From RPQJ01 sp046347155 (GTDB lineage Bacteria > Pseudomonadota > Gammaproteobacteria > Steroidobacterales > Steroidobacteraceae): 64,000 bases of DNA. The notes beneath the pieces were generated by a model. The model saw only the letters and a list, made by a program, of their open reading frames with translations, was not told the origin of the DNA and made no database searches. Shown one piece after another: positions 8,940 through 16,960 of this stretch. The stretch spans positions 992,001-1,056,000 of the forward strand of contig JAXMGT010000001.1 of NCBI GenBank assembly GCA_046347155.1, written 5' to 3'. Every line of letters begins with the position of its first letter. Position 1 is the stretch's first letter. Made by a program: the position numbers and the translations under genes.

Positions 8940-10499
8940 TCAGTCCGCCGCGGCCGCGATCCCGCTCGCGACCCGCGGCCGCCGCGCGAACCAGACGAGC
9001 AAGGCGAGGGCCACCGCGACCCAGGTGCTCACGTAGAAGTAGTCGAGCGAGGACATCGTGTACGCCTGCTGCAGCACGCTTCGCATGATCGCGCCGATCG
9101 ACTGCGTCTCGTCGAGCCCGAGCGTGCGCAGTGCGGCGAGCACCTGCTGCGGGACCGGGTCGTAGGCGCTCGAGGCCTCGGCAAGGCGGCTCTGGTGCAG
9201 CGCGGCCCGGTTGTCCCACAACGTGGTCGAGATCGACGTCGAGAACGCGGCGGCCGTGATGCGCAGGAAGTTCGAGATGCTCGTCGCGGCCGGCATGCGC
9301 TGTGGCGGGATGCCGTCGAGCGTGATCGTCACCATCGCGACGAAGAAGAACGCGACGCCGACGCCCTGCAGCATCAGGGGCAGCAGGAAGTCCACGAATG
9401 CCGCCTCGGCGTTCAGGAGCGAACGGGTGTAGAAGCCGAGCGCCATCACGACGAACGACACGCAGGCGGCGATGCGTGCGTCGAAGCGGGTGACGAGCCG
9501 CCCGGCGATGGGTGACACGACCAGCGCGACGAGGCCCGACGGTGCCTGGACCAGGCCGGCCCAGCTCGCCGTGTAGCCGAGCTGCGTCTGCAGCCACAAC
9601 GGCAGGATCACGACGTTGCCGAAGAAGACCGCGTAGCCGACGCAGGTGATCAGCGTGCCGATCGTGAAGTTCCGCATGCTGAAGAGGCTCAGGTCGACGA
9701 TCGGGTGCCGTTCGGTGAGCTGCCAGATCAGGAACGCGATGAACCCGACGCCGGCGGTCACCGCGAGCACGACGATCGACGGCGAGTCGAACCAGTCGGC
9801 ATCGCGGCCCGTGTCGAGCATCACCTGCAGCGCACCCACCCAGACGACGAGCATCGCGAGCCCCGTCCAGTCCACCGGCACCTTCTGGACCGGCGTCTCC
9901 TTGTCGCGCAGCGCGCGCCAGCAGAGCACGCTGCTCAGCAGGCCGACCGGCAGGTTGATCAGGAAGATCCACGGCCACGACCAGTTGTCGGAGATGTAGC
10001 CGCCGAGCAGCGGGCCTGCGACCGGCGCGATCAGCGTCGTCATCGACCAGAGCGCGAGCGCTGTGCCGCGTCGCGACGCAGGATAGATCGACATCAGGAG
10101 CGCCTGCGACCCGGGCATCATCGGCCCTGAGACCGCGCCCTGCAGGATCCGGAACGCGATCAGCGACTCGAAGCTCCAGGCGATCCCGCAGAGGAACGAC
10201 GCGGCCGTGAACAGTGCGACCGAGGCGACGAACGTGCGCACCACGCCGTAGCGCCGCATCAGCCAGCCGGTGAGCGGCACCGAGATCCCGTTCGAGACCG
10301 CGAACGAGGTGATCACCCAGGTGCCCTGGTTCGCGCTCACGCCCAGGTTGCCGGCGATCGTCGGCAGCGAGACGTTCGCGATCGTCATGTCGAGCACCTG
10401 CATGAAGGTGCCAAGCGCCAGCGCGAAAGCAGTGAGCGCCCGCGTGCCCGCGGGCAACGGGATCAGCGGGCGATCATGGTCTTCGGCGTCCCGGGCCAT
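8940..10499 (-). CDS. EmrB-type MFS drug transporter (DHA2, 14 TM)
   Basis: 519 aa inner-membrane proton-driven exporter of the EmrB/QacA type. Many hydrophobic spans are visible, with the family motif D-M-T-I-A-N-V-S-L-P-T-I-A in the first helix and G-W-L-M-R-R-Y-G in loop 2-3. The start ATG at 10499 shares one base with the stop of the adaptor gene (TGATG). It is the last gene of a marR-OMF-adaptor-transporter operon and should form a tripartite pump exporting hydrophobic toxins or antimicrobials across both membranes. Confidence 0.93.
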   Translation of the reverse strand: MARDAEDHDRPLIPLPAGTRALTAFALALGTFMQVLDMTIANVSLPTIAGNLGVSANQGTWVITSFAVSNGISVPLTGWLMRRYGVVRTFVASVALFTAASFLCGIAWSFESLIAFRILQGAVSGPMMPGSQALLMSIYPASRRGTALALWSMTTLIAPVAGPLLGGYISDNWSWPWIFLINLPVGLLSSVLCWRALRDKETPVQKVPVDWTGLAMLVVWVGALQVMLDTGRDADWFDSPSIVVLAVTAGVGFIAFLIWQLTERHPIVDLSLFSMRNFTIGTLITCVGYAVFFGNVVILPLWLQTQLGYTASWAGLVQAPSGLVALVVSPIAGRLVTRFDARIAACVSFVVMALGFYTRSLLNAEAAFVDFLLPLMLQGVGVAFFFVAMVTITLDGIPPQRMPAATSISNFLRITAAAFSTSISTTLWDNRAALHQSRLAEASSAYDPVPQQVLAALRTLGLDETQSIGAIMRSVLQQAYTMSSLDYFYVSTWVAVALALLVWFARRPRVASGIAAAAD

Positions 10500-11668
10500 C
10501 AGCGTGCGGGATGCCCCGCGTTCGCGGCGATCGTGCGCGCGATCAGCGACTCGGTGGCCGGGTCGTCGGTGGCGCGCGGCGCGAGCGTCGCGGCGAGGTC
10601 GGTGCGCGGTGCGGCGAGCACCGGCCCGGACTGATCGTGCAGGTCGACGACCGCGTGCATCGAGAGGCCGACGCGCAGCGGGTGTTCGCGAAGCTGCGCC
10701 GGGTCGAGCGCGATGCGGACGGGCACGCGCTGGACGATCTTGATCCAGTTGCCCGTGGCGTTCTGCGCCGGCAGCAGCGCGAACGCCGCGCCGGTTCCCG
10801 GCGAGAGCCCTCGCACGTGACCGGCGAACTCGACGTCGTCGCCGTACAGGTCCGAGACCAGCCGCACCGGCTGCCCGATCCGGACCCGGTCGAGCTGGAC
10901 CTCCTTGAAGTTCGCGTCGACCCACACGTCGTCCAGCTGCACGATGGCGAGCAGCGGCAGCCCGGCCGTGACGCGCTGGCCGATCTGCACGCCCTTCTTG
11001 GCGACGACGCCGGCGATCGGGGCGGTCACCGTCGTGCGCTCGAGTGCGAGTGCGGCGTCCCGGACGCGCGTGGCGGCGCGCTCAACCATCGGGTGCTGCT
11101 CGATCGTGGTTCCGGCCGTCTGCGCCAGCGCTGCGTTCAGGTCCTCGCGCGCTGCGCGGACCGCGGCCTCGAGCGCCGCGACGCTCTCGCGGGCGTGCGA
11201 GACCTCCTCGGCGGCCACCGCACCATCGTCCCCGGCCGCAACCCGGCGCGCGAGGTCCTGGCGTGCGCGGCCGAGCTCGACCTCGCGCGCCGATACCTGG
11301 GCGCGCAGGCGGTCCACCTGCGCGTACATGCCGCGCACCTGCCGCACCGTGTTGCCAAGGTCCGCGACGGCGGCGTCCATCGCGACCTTCGCGTCCGCCG
11401 GGTCGATTACGACGAGCACCTGGCCCGCCGACACCGAATCGGTCTCCCGGGTGCGGATTTCGCGGACCGGCCCCGTCACCTCGGCAGTCACCTGCACGAC
11501 GTTGCCGCCGACGTAGGCATCGTCGGTGCTCACGCGCCAGCGGCCGTAGCCGTACCACCACGCGAACCACGCCCCGACGCAGAGGACGACGAGGATCGCC
11601 AGCACGGTGAGTCCCCGTCGGCGGGCCGAGGGCGGTGCCGAGTCCGGGGCGGCTTCGGTCGTGTTCAC
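10499..11668 (-). CDS. HlyD/EmrA-family periplasmic adaptor
   Basis: 389 aa. One N-terminal membrane span (about residues 20-40), then STDDAYVGGNVVQVTAEVTG, the signature of EmrA-type adaptors, a long coiled-coil hairpin in the middle, and a barrel domain with TVTAPIAGVVAKKGVQIGQRV. It bridges EmrB and an outer-membrane channel. The start is GTG at 11668, within GTGA shared with the upstream channel gene; the frame is open further upstream but similarity begins here. Confidence 0.92.
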   Translation of the reverse strand: MNTTEAAPDSAPPSARRRGLTVLAILVVLCVGAWFAWWYGYGRWRVSTDDAYVGGNVVQVTAEVTGPVREIRTRETDSVSAGQVLVVIDPADAKVAMDAAVADLGNTVRQVRGMYAQVDRLRAQVSAREVELGRARQDLARRVAAGDDGAVAAEEVSHARESVAALEAAVRAAREDLNAALAQTAGTTIEQHPMVERAATRVRDAALALERTTVTAPIAGVVAKKGVQIGQRVTAGLPLLAIVQLDDVWVDANFKEVQLDRVRIGQPVRLVSDLYGDDVEFAGHVRGLSPGTGAAFALLPAQNATGNWIKIVQRVPVRIALDPAQLREHPLRVGLSMHAVVDLHDQSGPVLAAPRTDLAATLAPRATDDPATESLIARTIAANAGHPAR

Positions 11669-13119
11669 TTCGGGGTCTCCAGCGGGGTGTTGGCGGCGTG
11701 CGATGCGGCCGGGGCGCCTGCGTGCCCGTTCCAGCCGCCACCGAGCGCGACGACCAGCGCGATGCCGGCCTGCGTGCGGTCGGCGAGCAGGTTGGCCCGC
11801 TGCCGGCGCACGTCGTTCGCGACGTTGGCCGCATTCAGCACGGTCAGGTAGTTGGCGAGGCCGGCCGCGTATCGCCGGCCCGCGAGTGCCTCGGCCTTTT
11901 CGGCCGCGGCCAGCGCGCGCGACTGCTCGGCGAGCTGGGCATCGAGCTGCCGCACGCGCGCGGCCTGGTCGGCGGCCTCCCGGATCGCGCGCAGAACCGT
12001 ATCGTTGTAGGTCGCGACGGCGGCGTCGAGTTCGGCCGTGGACTTCGCGTGCTCCGCCTTCAGCCGGCCGGAATCGAACACCGGCAGGTGGATCGCGGGG
12101 CCGAGCGTCCACGTCTGCGAGTCGCCCTTCGGCAGCGAGTCGAGGCCGACGGCCGTGAAACCGGCGAAGCCGATCAGGTTGATGTTCGGGTAAAAGGCCG
12201 CGTGCGCGGCGTCGCGGCCTGCGCGCGCCGCGTCGACGCGCGCGAGCGCCGCCGCGACGTCCGGCCGGTGCGCGAGCAGGTCGGCCGGCAGCACGTCGGG
12301 CAGTGCGAGCGACCGGCCGAGGTCCGGCGACGGGGCCGCAAGGTCCACCGGGGCGGCCGCGCTCCGGCCCGTCAGCGTCGCGAGCGCGTGCGTCGCGAGC
12401 GTGCGACCCAGGCGCGCCTGCTCGAGCGCGACGCCGGCCAGTGCTCGCTGTGCACGCGCGGACTCGAGTTCCGTGTCGCCGTCGAGTCCCGCCTGCGCCC
12501 GCCGCGTCGTGAGCTCGACGATCCGCTCGCGGTCGGCGACCGAGTCGGTCGCGACGGCCTCGAGTGCGATCGTGCGGGCGAGGTCGACGTAGGTCTGAGT
12601 GACGGCGCCCGACACCGCCAGCGCCGCGGCGTCCGCGTCGAGCGCGCTGGCACGCGCGGTCGAGCTCGCCTGCTCGATCAGCGCAGCCTGGCGTCCCCAG
12701 AAGTCCAGTGTCCAGACGAGGTTGAACCCGACGCGCCCGTCCCAGAACGTCGAACCGGCGTACGGGGGCGGGTAGATGTAGTTGCTGCTGACCTTCGAGC
12801 GGTAGACACCGAGGTCGAAGTCGACCCGGGGATCGAGTCCGGCCCCCGCGGCGTTGGCCTGCTGCACGGCCGCCCGCACGCGCGCGAGTGCCGCGGCGAG
12901 CCCCGGATTGCCCGCGAGGGCCGCCGACACCAGCCGGTCGAGTTGAGGGTCCCCGAGCGCGGTCCACCAGTCGGTCGCGGGTTGCGCGGCCGCGGGCCCG
13001 TCGAGGCCGAGCGATGCGGGGTCCACCGTGGAGACCCGCGGCGTGCCTTCCGTCGTCGACACGCAGGCCGCGAGCGACACGGCCGCGAGCGCGGCGCACG
13101 CGTGCCGGGCGCGCGTCAT
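11665..13119 (-). CDS. Outer-membrane efflux channel lipoprotein (OprM/NodT family)
   Basis: 484 aa. Signal peptide with lipobox SLAAC (Cys19), then two repeated TolC-fold halves with the usual TDWWTALGDPQLDRLV near the start and GVYRSK...FWGRQ elements. It provides the outer-membrane duct for the EmrAB-like pump. It overlaps marR by four bases upstream and the adaptor by four bases downstream. The frame upstream of 13119 is open but out of family. Confidence 0.92.
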   Translation of the reverse strand: MTRARHACAALAAVSLAACVSTTEGTPRVSTVDPASLGLDGPAAAQPATDWWTALGDPQLDRLVSAALAGNPGLAAALARVRAAVQQANAAGAGLDPRVDFDLGVYRSKVSSNYIYPPPYAGSTFWDGRVGFNLVWTLDFWGRQAALIEQASSTARASALDADAAALAVSGAVTQTYVDLARTIALEAVATDSVADRERIVELTTRRAQAGLDGDTELESARAQRALAGVALEQARLGRTLATHALATLTGRSAAAPVDLAAPSPDLGRSLALPDVLPADLLAHRPDVAAALARVDAARAGRDAAHAAFYPNINLIGFAGFTAVGLDSLPKGDSQTWTLGPAIHLPVFDSGRLKAEHAKSTAELDAAVATYNDTVLRAIREAADQAARVRQLDAQLAEQSRALAAAEKAEALAGRRYAAGLANYLTVLNAANVANDVRRQRANLLADRTQAGIALVVALGGGWNGHAGAPAASHAANTPLETPK

Positions 13120-13655
13120 TTCCGGCCCGTCCGCGAGCGCGACGATTTCCGTGGCGCGCGCTTCGCTCCCGGCGGCGCGGGCAGCGTGGCGACCGGGGCC
13201 GGCAGCGATTGCAGGTGGTCCACGAGCCTCACCATCAGCGATCGCAGCTGCAGGAATTCCTCGTACGTGAACGGCTCGAGTGCGAGGTTCATCTGGCCGA
13301 CGACCACCGGCAGCAGCGACTCGACGGTGCGCCGGCCGAGGGGGGTGAGCGAGAGCTCGACGACCCGCCTGTCCTCCGCGCTGCGCCGGCGCGCGAGCAG
13401 CCCGCGTCGCTCGAGCCGGTCGATGACCCGGGTCAGCGCACCGCTGTCGTGGCGGAACTCGCGCGAGATGTCGGACGCCGTGCGCGCGATCCCGTCGCGC
13501 AGGTAGATCAGGATGATCCACTGCATCAGCGTGAATCCGTGCCCCTCGAACGCCGATTCGATGCGCTCGTGCATCGTCGTGTACACGCGGCGCAGCAGGT
13601 AGCCCATGCTGTCGCGGGCACGGTAGGTCGCGGCGCGGTAATGCTGCTCGGGCAT
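13116..13655 (-). CDS. MarR-family transcriptional regulator
   Basis: 179 aa winged-helix regulator. The core (about residues 20-150) has the MarR pattern: HGFTLMQWIILIYL, then SDISREFRHDSGALTRVIDRLERRG recognition region and the DRRVVELSLT wing. A basic tail follows. MarR proteins usually repress an efflux operon and are released by toxic ligands; here it is the first gene of the operon it probably controls. No good Shine-Dalgarno sequence precedes the ATG. Confidence 0.92.
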   Translation of the reverse strand: MPEQHYRAATYRARDSMGYLLRRVYTTMHERIESAFEGHGFTLMQWIILIYLRDGIARTASDISREFRHDSGALTRVIDRLERRGLLARRRSAEDRRVVELSLTPLGRRTVESLLPVVVGQMNLALEPFTYEEFLQLRSLMVRLVDHLQSLPAPVATLPAPPGAKRAPRKSSRSRTGRK

Positions 13656-13674
13656 AAGGGGGCTCAGGCGGTAA

Positions 13675-13686
13675 CTGCCTGGGCAG
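13675..13686. promoter_or_regulatory. Candidate MarR operator in the efflux promoter
   Basis: Perfect inverted repeat CTGCC-TG-GGCAG, overlapped by a second one (CAGGC-N7-GCCTG, 13665-13681). On the minus strand a CATTAT -10-like hexamer directly abuts the repeat, so it would cover the transcription start some 20-30 bases before the marR ATG. Position fits autorepression. Not tested. Confidence 0.45.
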
Positions 13687-13760
13687 ATAATGGCGCGGCG
13701 CGGTGTCAGCCGTCAACGCCGGCCCGGGGGCGGGGCGGCTGCGCGGCGACCGTGCGGCCG

Positions 13761-14612
13761 TCAGCGGCGGGGCGGCATCTCCGGAAACTGCGGGATGCCG
13801 TCGGTGATCCGGTCCCAGCCGGCCCTGGAGTCCGCGTAGATGTGGGCCCCGGCCCGGATGCCCGGGTCGTCGTCGAGCGGGCCCGCGGGCACCAGCGCGA
13901 AGTTGCGTTCGGGCGAGATCCGCGGGACTGCGCCGCCGCAGCAACTGCAGAATGCCGTGCCGAAGAACTGGGCCCCGGGCAGCTTGTAGTCGCGCACGAG
14001 CGACTTGCCGCGCTGCCACTCGAAGCCCTCGGCCTGGTAGAAGATGTTCGACGCATGCGCGGCGCTGCGACCGAGCCGGCAGCGCGAGCAGTGGCAGTAG
14101 TACATCCGCAGCGGCGCGCCGGTGATGCGCCAGGCGACCCCGCCGCACAGGCAGCTGCCGTGGACGCCATCCCCGCTCGTCGCGACGGCGGCACGATCGA
14201 CGCCCTGCATGCCGAATTCCGCCGGGAAGCCGTCGTGACGCGGGAGGTCGTCCGTGATCTCGTGCCAGGACGCCTTCGAGGCGACGAACATGTGCAGGCG
14301 CGGCTCGGTGCCGAGGTCGCCTTCCAGGTTGCCCGCCGGGATGACGGCGAGTCCCACGCCATCGTGCAGCTCGGGCATCACCGACCCGCAGTTCGAGCAG
14401 AACGAACGGTGCATCCCGGGAGATGACTCGTAACGGGCGACCGAATCCTGGCCGGCCGTGTAGCGGAAGCCCGCGGCCGGCGCGACGGCCCACGTCGCGT
14501 ATGGCGTTCCGTGGTGCTTGCGGCACATCGAGCAGTGGCAGTGCACCATGTCCGCGATCGGTCCGCCGACCTCGAAGCGAACGGTGCCGCAGAGGCAGCG
14601 GCCCTGGATCAT
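13761..14612 (-). CDS. Two-domain GFA (Mss4-like zinc) family protein
   Basis: 283 aa made of two tandem GFA (glutathione-dependent formaldehyde-activating) domains. Half one has CLCG, CHCSMC and CSNCG; half two has CLCG (near 150), CHCSRC and CSCCG, so both zinc sites look complete. Most GFA proteins are single-domain, around 130-190 aa. The name reflects the family; formaldehyde chemistry is unproven for most members. The ATG overlaps the stop of the LysR gene (ATGA), so the two form one transcript divergent from DoxX and pirin, hinting at detoxification of a reactive organic compound. Confidence 0.85.
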   Translation of the reverse strand: MIQGRCLCGTVRFEVGGPIADMVHCHCSMCRKHHGTPYATWAVAPAAGFRYTAGQDSVARYESSPGMHRSFCSNCGSVMPELHDGVGLAVIPAGNLEGDLGTEPRLHMFVASKASWHEITDDLPRHDGFPAEFGMQGVDRAAVATSGDGVHGSCLCGGVAWRITGAPLRMYYCHCSRCRLGRSAAHASNIFYQAEGFEWQRGKSLVRDYKLPGAQFFGTAFCSCCGGAVPRISPERNFALVPAGPLDDDPGIRAGAHIYADSRAGWDRITDGIPQFPEMPPRR

Positions 14613-15577
14613 CTGCTGGTACTCCCCCGGCGAAGCCGTGTGCCGGCATCTTCACGCGGCGCGGCCCCCGGTTGCAACACGTCGCCCGCGCACTCCTCGG
14701 CGACGCGACGGCGCAGGATTTCGGCCAGCCTGAGCACGCCGGGGCCTGCTGTTTCCCTGTCGGCGTACACGAGATAGAGCGCGACGCGCCGCTCGCTGCC
14801 CTGGGCAAGCGGCAGCGGCGCGAGGGCGCCCGCGGCGAGTTCCTCGCGGATGTTCTCGACCGGGAACCACGCGTAGCCGTGTCCGTCGATCGCGGCACGG
14901 ATCGAGGTCGCCTTGCTCGTGACGGTCCACCGACGCTCGTTGAGCCATCCGCCGGCGCGGCTGCGCCGCGCGCCGGAGTCACGGACGACCAGGTGACGGT
15001 GATGCCGCAGGTCCTCGAGCGTCAGCGAGCGCCCGAGTGCGTGCAGCGCATGCCTGGGCGACGCGGCGCACACGAACCGTACGTCCATCAGTGGATCCCC
15101 GAGGAAGCCGCCGGGGACCGTCGGTCCGATCGCGAGGTCCACGCGGCCCTCGTCGAGCGCCTCGTCGGTGCCACCGAGCACGGACTCGACCAGTTCGATC
15201 CGGGTGTCGGGCCGTTCCTGGCCGAATTCGGCCAGGCATTCGAGCAGCAGCCAGGTCGGGAAGACGATGTCCGCGGCGAGACGGATCTCGGGTTCCCAGC
15301 CCCGGGCGAGGTCGGACGCGGCACGTTCCATTCGAGCCGCTTCCTCGACCAGGGCCTTGCCGCGCCGGTACAGCAGCTCGCCGGTCGGCGTCAGCTGGGC
15401 CTTGCGGCCCCTGAGTTCCAGCGCCTTGACGCCGAGCGCCGCCTCGAGCTGCTTGATCGTGTAGGTCACCGTCGACTGGCTGCGGTGCAGGCGCTCGGAG
15501 GCCGCTGCGTAGCCGCCGGCCTCGACCACGGCGACCAGTGCATTCCATTGGTCCAGGGTCACTCGCGGTGCGCTCAT
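14609..15577 (-). CDS. LysR-family regulator (YhaJ-like setting)
   Basis: 322 aa. N-terminal HTH at residues 1-60 (ASERLHRSQSTVTYTIKQLE) and a substrate-binding effector domain. Start ATG 15577 chosen because the HTH begins here; the frame stays open upstream across the divergent promoter. It faces a DoxX gene and a pirin gene. In E. coli the LysR regulator YhaJ activates yqjF (DoxX family) and yhaK (pirin) in response to quinol-like aromatic products, and this locus gathers the same three families together. Orthology is inferred, not shown. Confidence 0.9.
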   Translation of the reverse strand: MSAPRVTLDQWNALVAVVEAGGYAAASERLHRSQSTVTYTIKQLEAALGVKALELRGRKAQLTPTGELLYRRGKALVEEAARMERAASDLARGWEPEIRLAADIVFPTWLLLECLAEFGQERPDTRIELVESVLGGTDEALDEGRVDLAIGPTVPGGFLGDPLMDVRFVCAASPRHALHALGRSLTLEDLRHHRHLVVRDSGARRSRAGGWLNERRWTVTSKATSIRAAIDGHGYAWFPVENIREELAAGALAPLPLAQGSERRVALYLVYADRETAGPGVLRLAEILRRRVAEECAGDVLQPGAAPREDAGTRLRRGSTSR

Positions 15578-15594
15578 AGATCTATCCAGTAGAT
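15576..15594. promoter_or_regulatory. LysR-box inverted repeats in the divergent promoter
   Basis: ATCTA-TCCAG-TAGAT (15580-15594) is a perfect interrupted palindrome containing the T-N11-A core of LysR boxes. It overlaps another perfect palindrome, ATAGATCTAT (15576-15585), that includes the first bases of the LysR start codon. The location, between LysR and the DoxX-pirin pair, fits autorepression plus activation. Confidence 0.6.
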
Positions 15595-15682
15595 TGGTTG
15601 GCGCTAAATTACTCGCTTTCGGATGCAATCGGTAGATGAGAAAGTGCCGCCCAGTCAAACACCAACCCGGAGGATCCCGTCC

Positions 15683-16096
15683 ATGACGTCCACCCAGAAC
15701 CTTGCCGAACTCACCGGCCGCATCCTGCTCTCCGCGCTGTTCCTGATCGCCGGTCTCGGCAAGATCGCCGGGTATGCGGGCACGCAGGGCTACATGGAGG
15801 CGATGGGTGTGCCGGGCGCGTTGCTGCCGCTCGTCATCGCGCTCGAAGTCGGCGGCGCGCTCGCGATCATCGCCGGCTGGCACACCCGGCTCGTTGCGTT
15901 CCTGCTCGCAGGCTTCTCGATCGTGTCGGCGCTCGTGTTCCACCGTGCGCTCGGCGACCAGATTCAGTTCATCATGTTCCTGAAGAACTTCGCACTGGCC
16001 GGGGCGTTCCTGATCCTCGTCGCACGGGGCGCCGGCGAGTGGTCGCTCGACGCCCGCCGGGCGGCGCTCACGGCCCCGGCGCGGAGCACTCGATGA
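15683..16096 (+). CDS. DoxX-family membrane protein
   Basis: 137 aa with four hydrophobic helices and the DoxX family pattern (GRILLSALFLIAGLGKI at the start, later GWHTRLVAFLLAGF). The start at 15683 has a GGAGG ribosome site 9 bases upstream; an in-frame ATG at 15623 is less likely. Family members are linked to redox and thiol stress at the inner membrane (YqjF in E. coli). Overlaps pirin by four bases. Confidence 0.88.
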   Translation: MTSTQNLAELTGRILLSALFLIAGLGKIAGYAGTQGYMEAMGVPGALLPLVIALEVGGALAIIAGWHTRLVAFLLAGFSIVSALVFHRALGDQIQFIMFLKNFALAGAFLILVARGAGEWSLDARRAALTAPARSTR

Positions 16097-16953
16097 CGGC
16101 ACGTCGCCTGCAGGCGGTGATCCCGTCCGTGGCGGCGTCGGACGGCGCCGGAGTGAAACTCCGGCGCAGTCTCGGCAGCCGGCCGTCGCTGCGCTTCGAC
16201 CCGTTCCTGATGCTCGACGAGTTCTTCTCCGACGACCCGAACGACTACCTCGCCGGATTCCCGGCGCACCCGCACCGCGGCTTCGAGACCGTGACCTACA
16301 TGCTCGAGGGCCGGATGCGTCACGAGGACGTGCTCGGCAACCGCGGCGACCTCGGCCCCGGCGACGTGCAGTGGATGACCGCCGCCCGCGGGATCATCCA
16401 CTCGGAGATGCCGCAGCAGACCGAGGGGCGGATGCGTGGCTTCCAGTTGTGGATCAACCTGCCGGCGCGCGAGAAGATGAAGCCTGCCGCGTACCGCGAC
16501 ATCCCGGCGTCGACGATCCCGACGCTGCCGCTCGACGGGGGTGGCGAGGCGAGGGTGATCGCCGGCACGCTGGTCCAGGGCGGGCGTTCGGCCTCGGGCC
16601 CGATCGGCGGGCTCTCGACGGAACCGCTCTACTTCGACCTGCGCCTGCCGCCCGGTGCGGGCGCGACGGTGCCGCTGCCGCCGACCCACAACGCCTTCCT
16701 GTACGTCTACGACGGGGAGGCCACCGTCGGACCCGACTCGAAGTCGCTGCCGTACCGCGCCGCCGGCGTGCTCACGCCGGGGCACGAAGTGGCCGTCACC
16801 GCGGCGGGCACCGGTGCATGCATGCTGCTGCTCGCCGGTCGGCCGATCGGCGAGCGGGTCGTCCAGTACGGCCCGTTCGTCATGAACACGCCCGATGAAA
16901 TCCACCGCGCAATCCAGGACTTCCAGTCCGGGACGCTCGTGCAGTCGGCATGA
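16093..16953 (+). CDS. Pirin-family protein (cupin metalloenzyme)
   Basis: 286 aa, normal length. The N-terminal cupin has the pirin signature FPAHPHRGFETVTYMLEG and GDVQWMTAARGIIHSEMP, with metal ligands His59, His61, His103 and Glu105 matching those of characterised pirins. Several pirins are quercetinases or redox sensors. Translationally coupled to DoxX (ATGA at 16093-16096). Likely acts on or responds to aromatic or quinone compounds together with its neighbours; the substrate is unknown. Confidence 0.92.
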   Translation: MTARRLQAVIPSVAASDGAGVKLRRSLGSRPSLRFDPFLMLDEFFSDDPNDYLAGFPAHPHRGFETVTYMLEGRMRHEDVLGNRGDLGPGDVQWMTAARGIIHSEMPQQTEGRMRGFQLWINLPAREKMKPAAYRDIPASTIPTLPLDGGGEARVIAGTLVQGGRSASGPIGGLSTEPLYFDLRLPPGAGATVPLPPTHNAFLYVYDGEATVGPDSKSLPYRAAGVLTPGHEVAVTAAGTGACMLLLAGRPIGERVVQYGPFVMNTPDEIHRAIQDFQSGTLVQSA

Positions 16954-16960
16954 GCATGCG

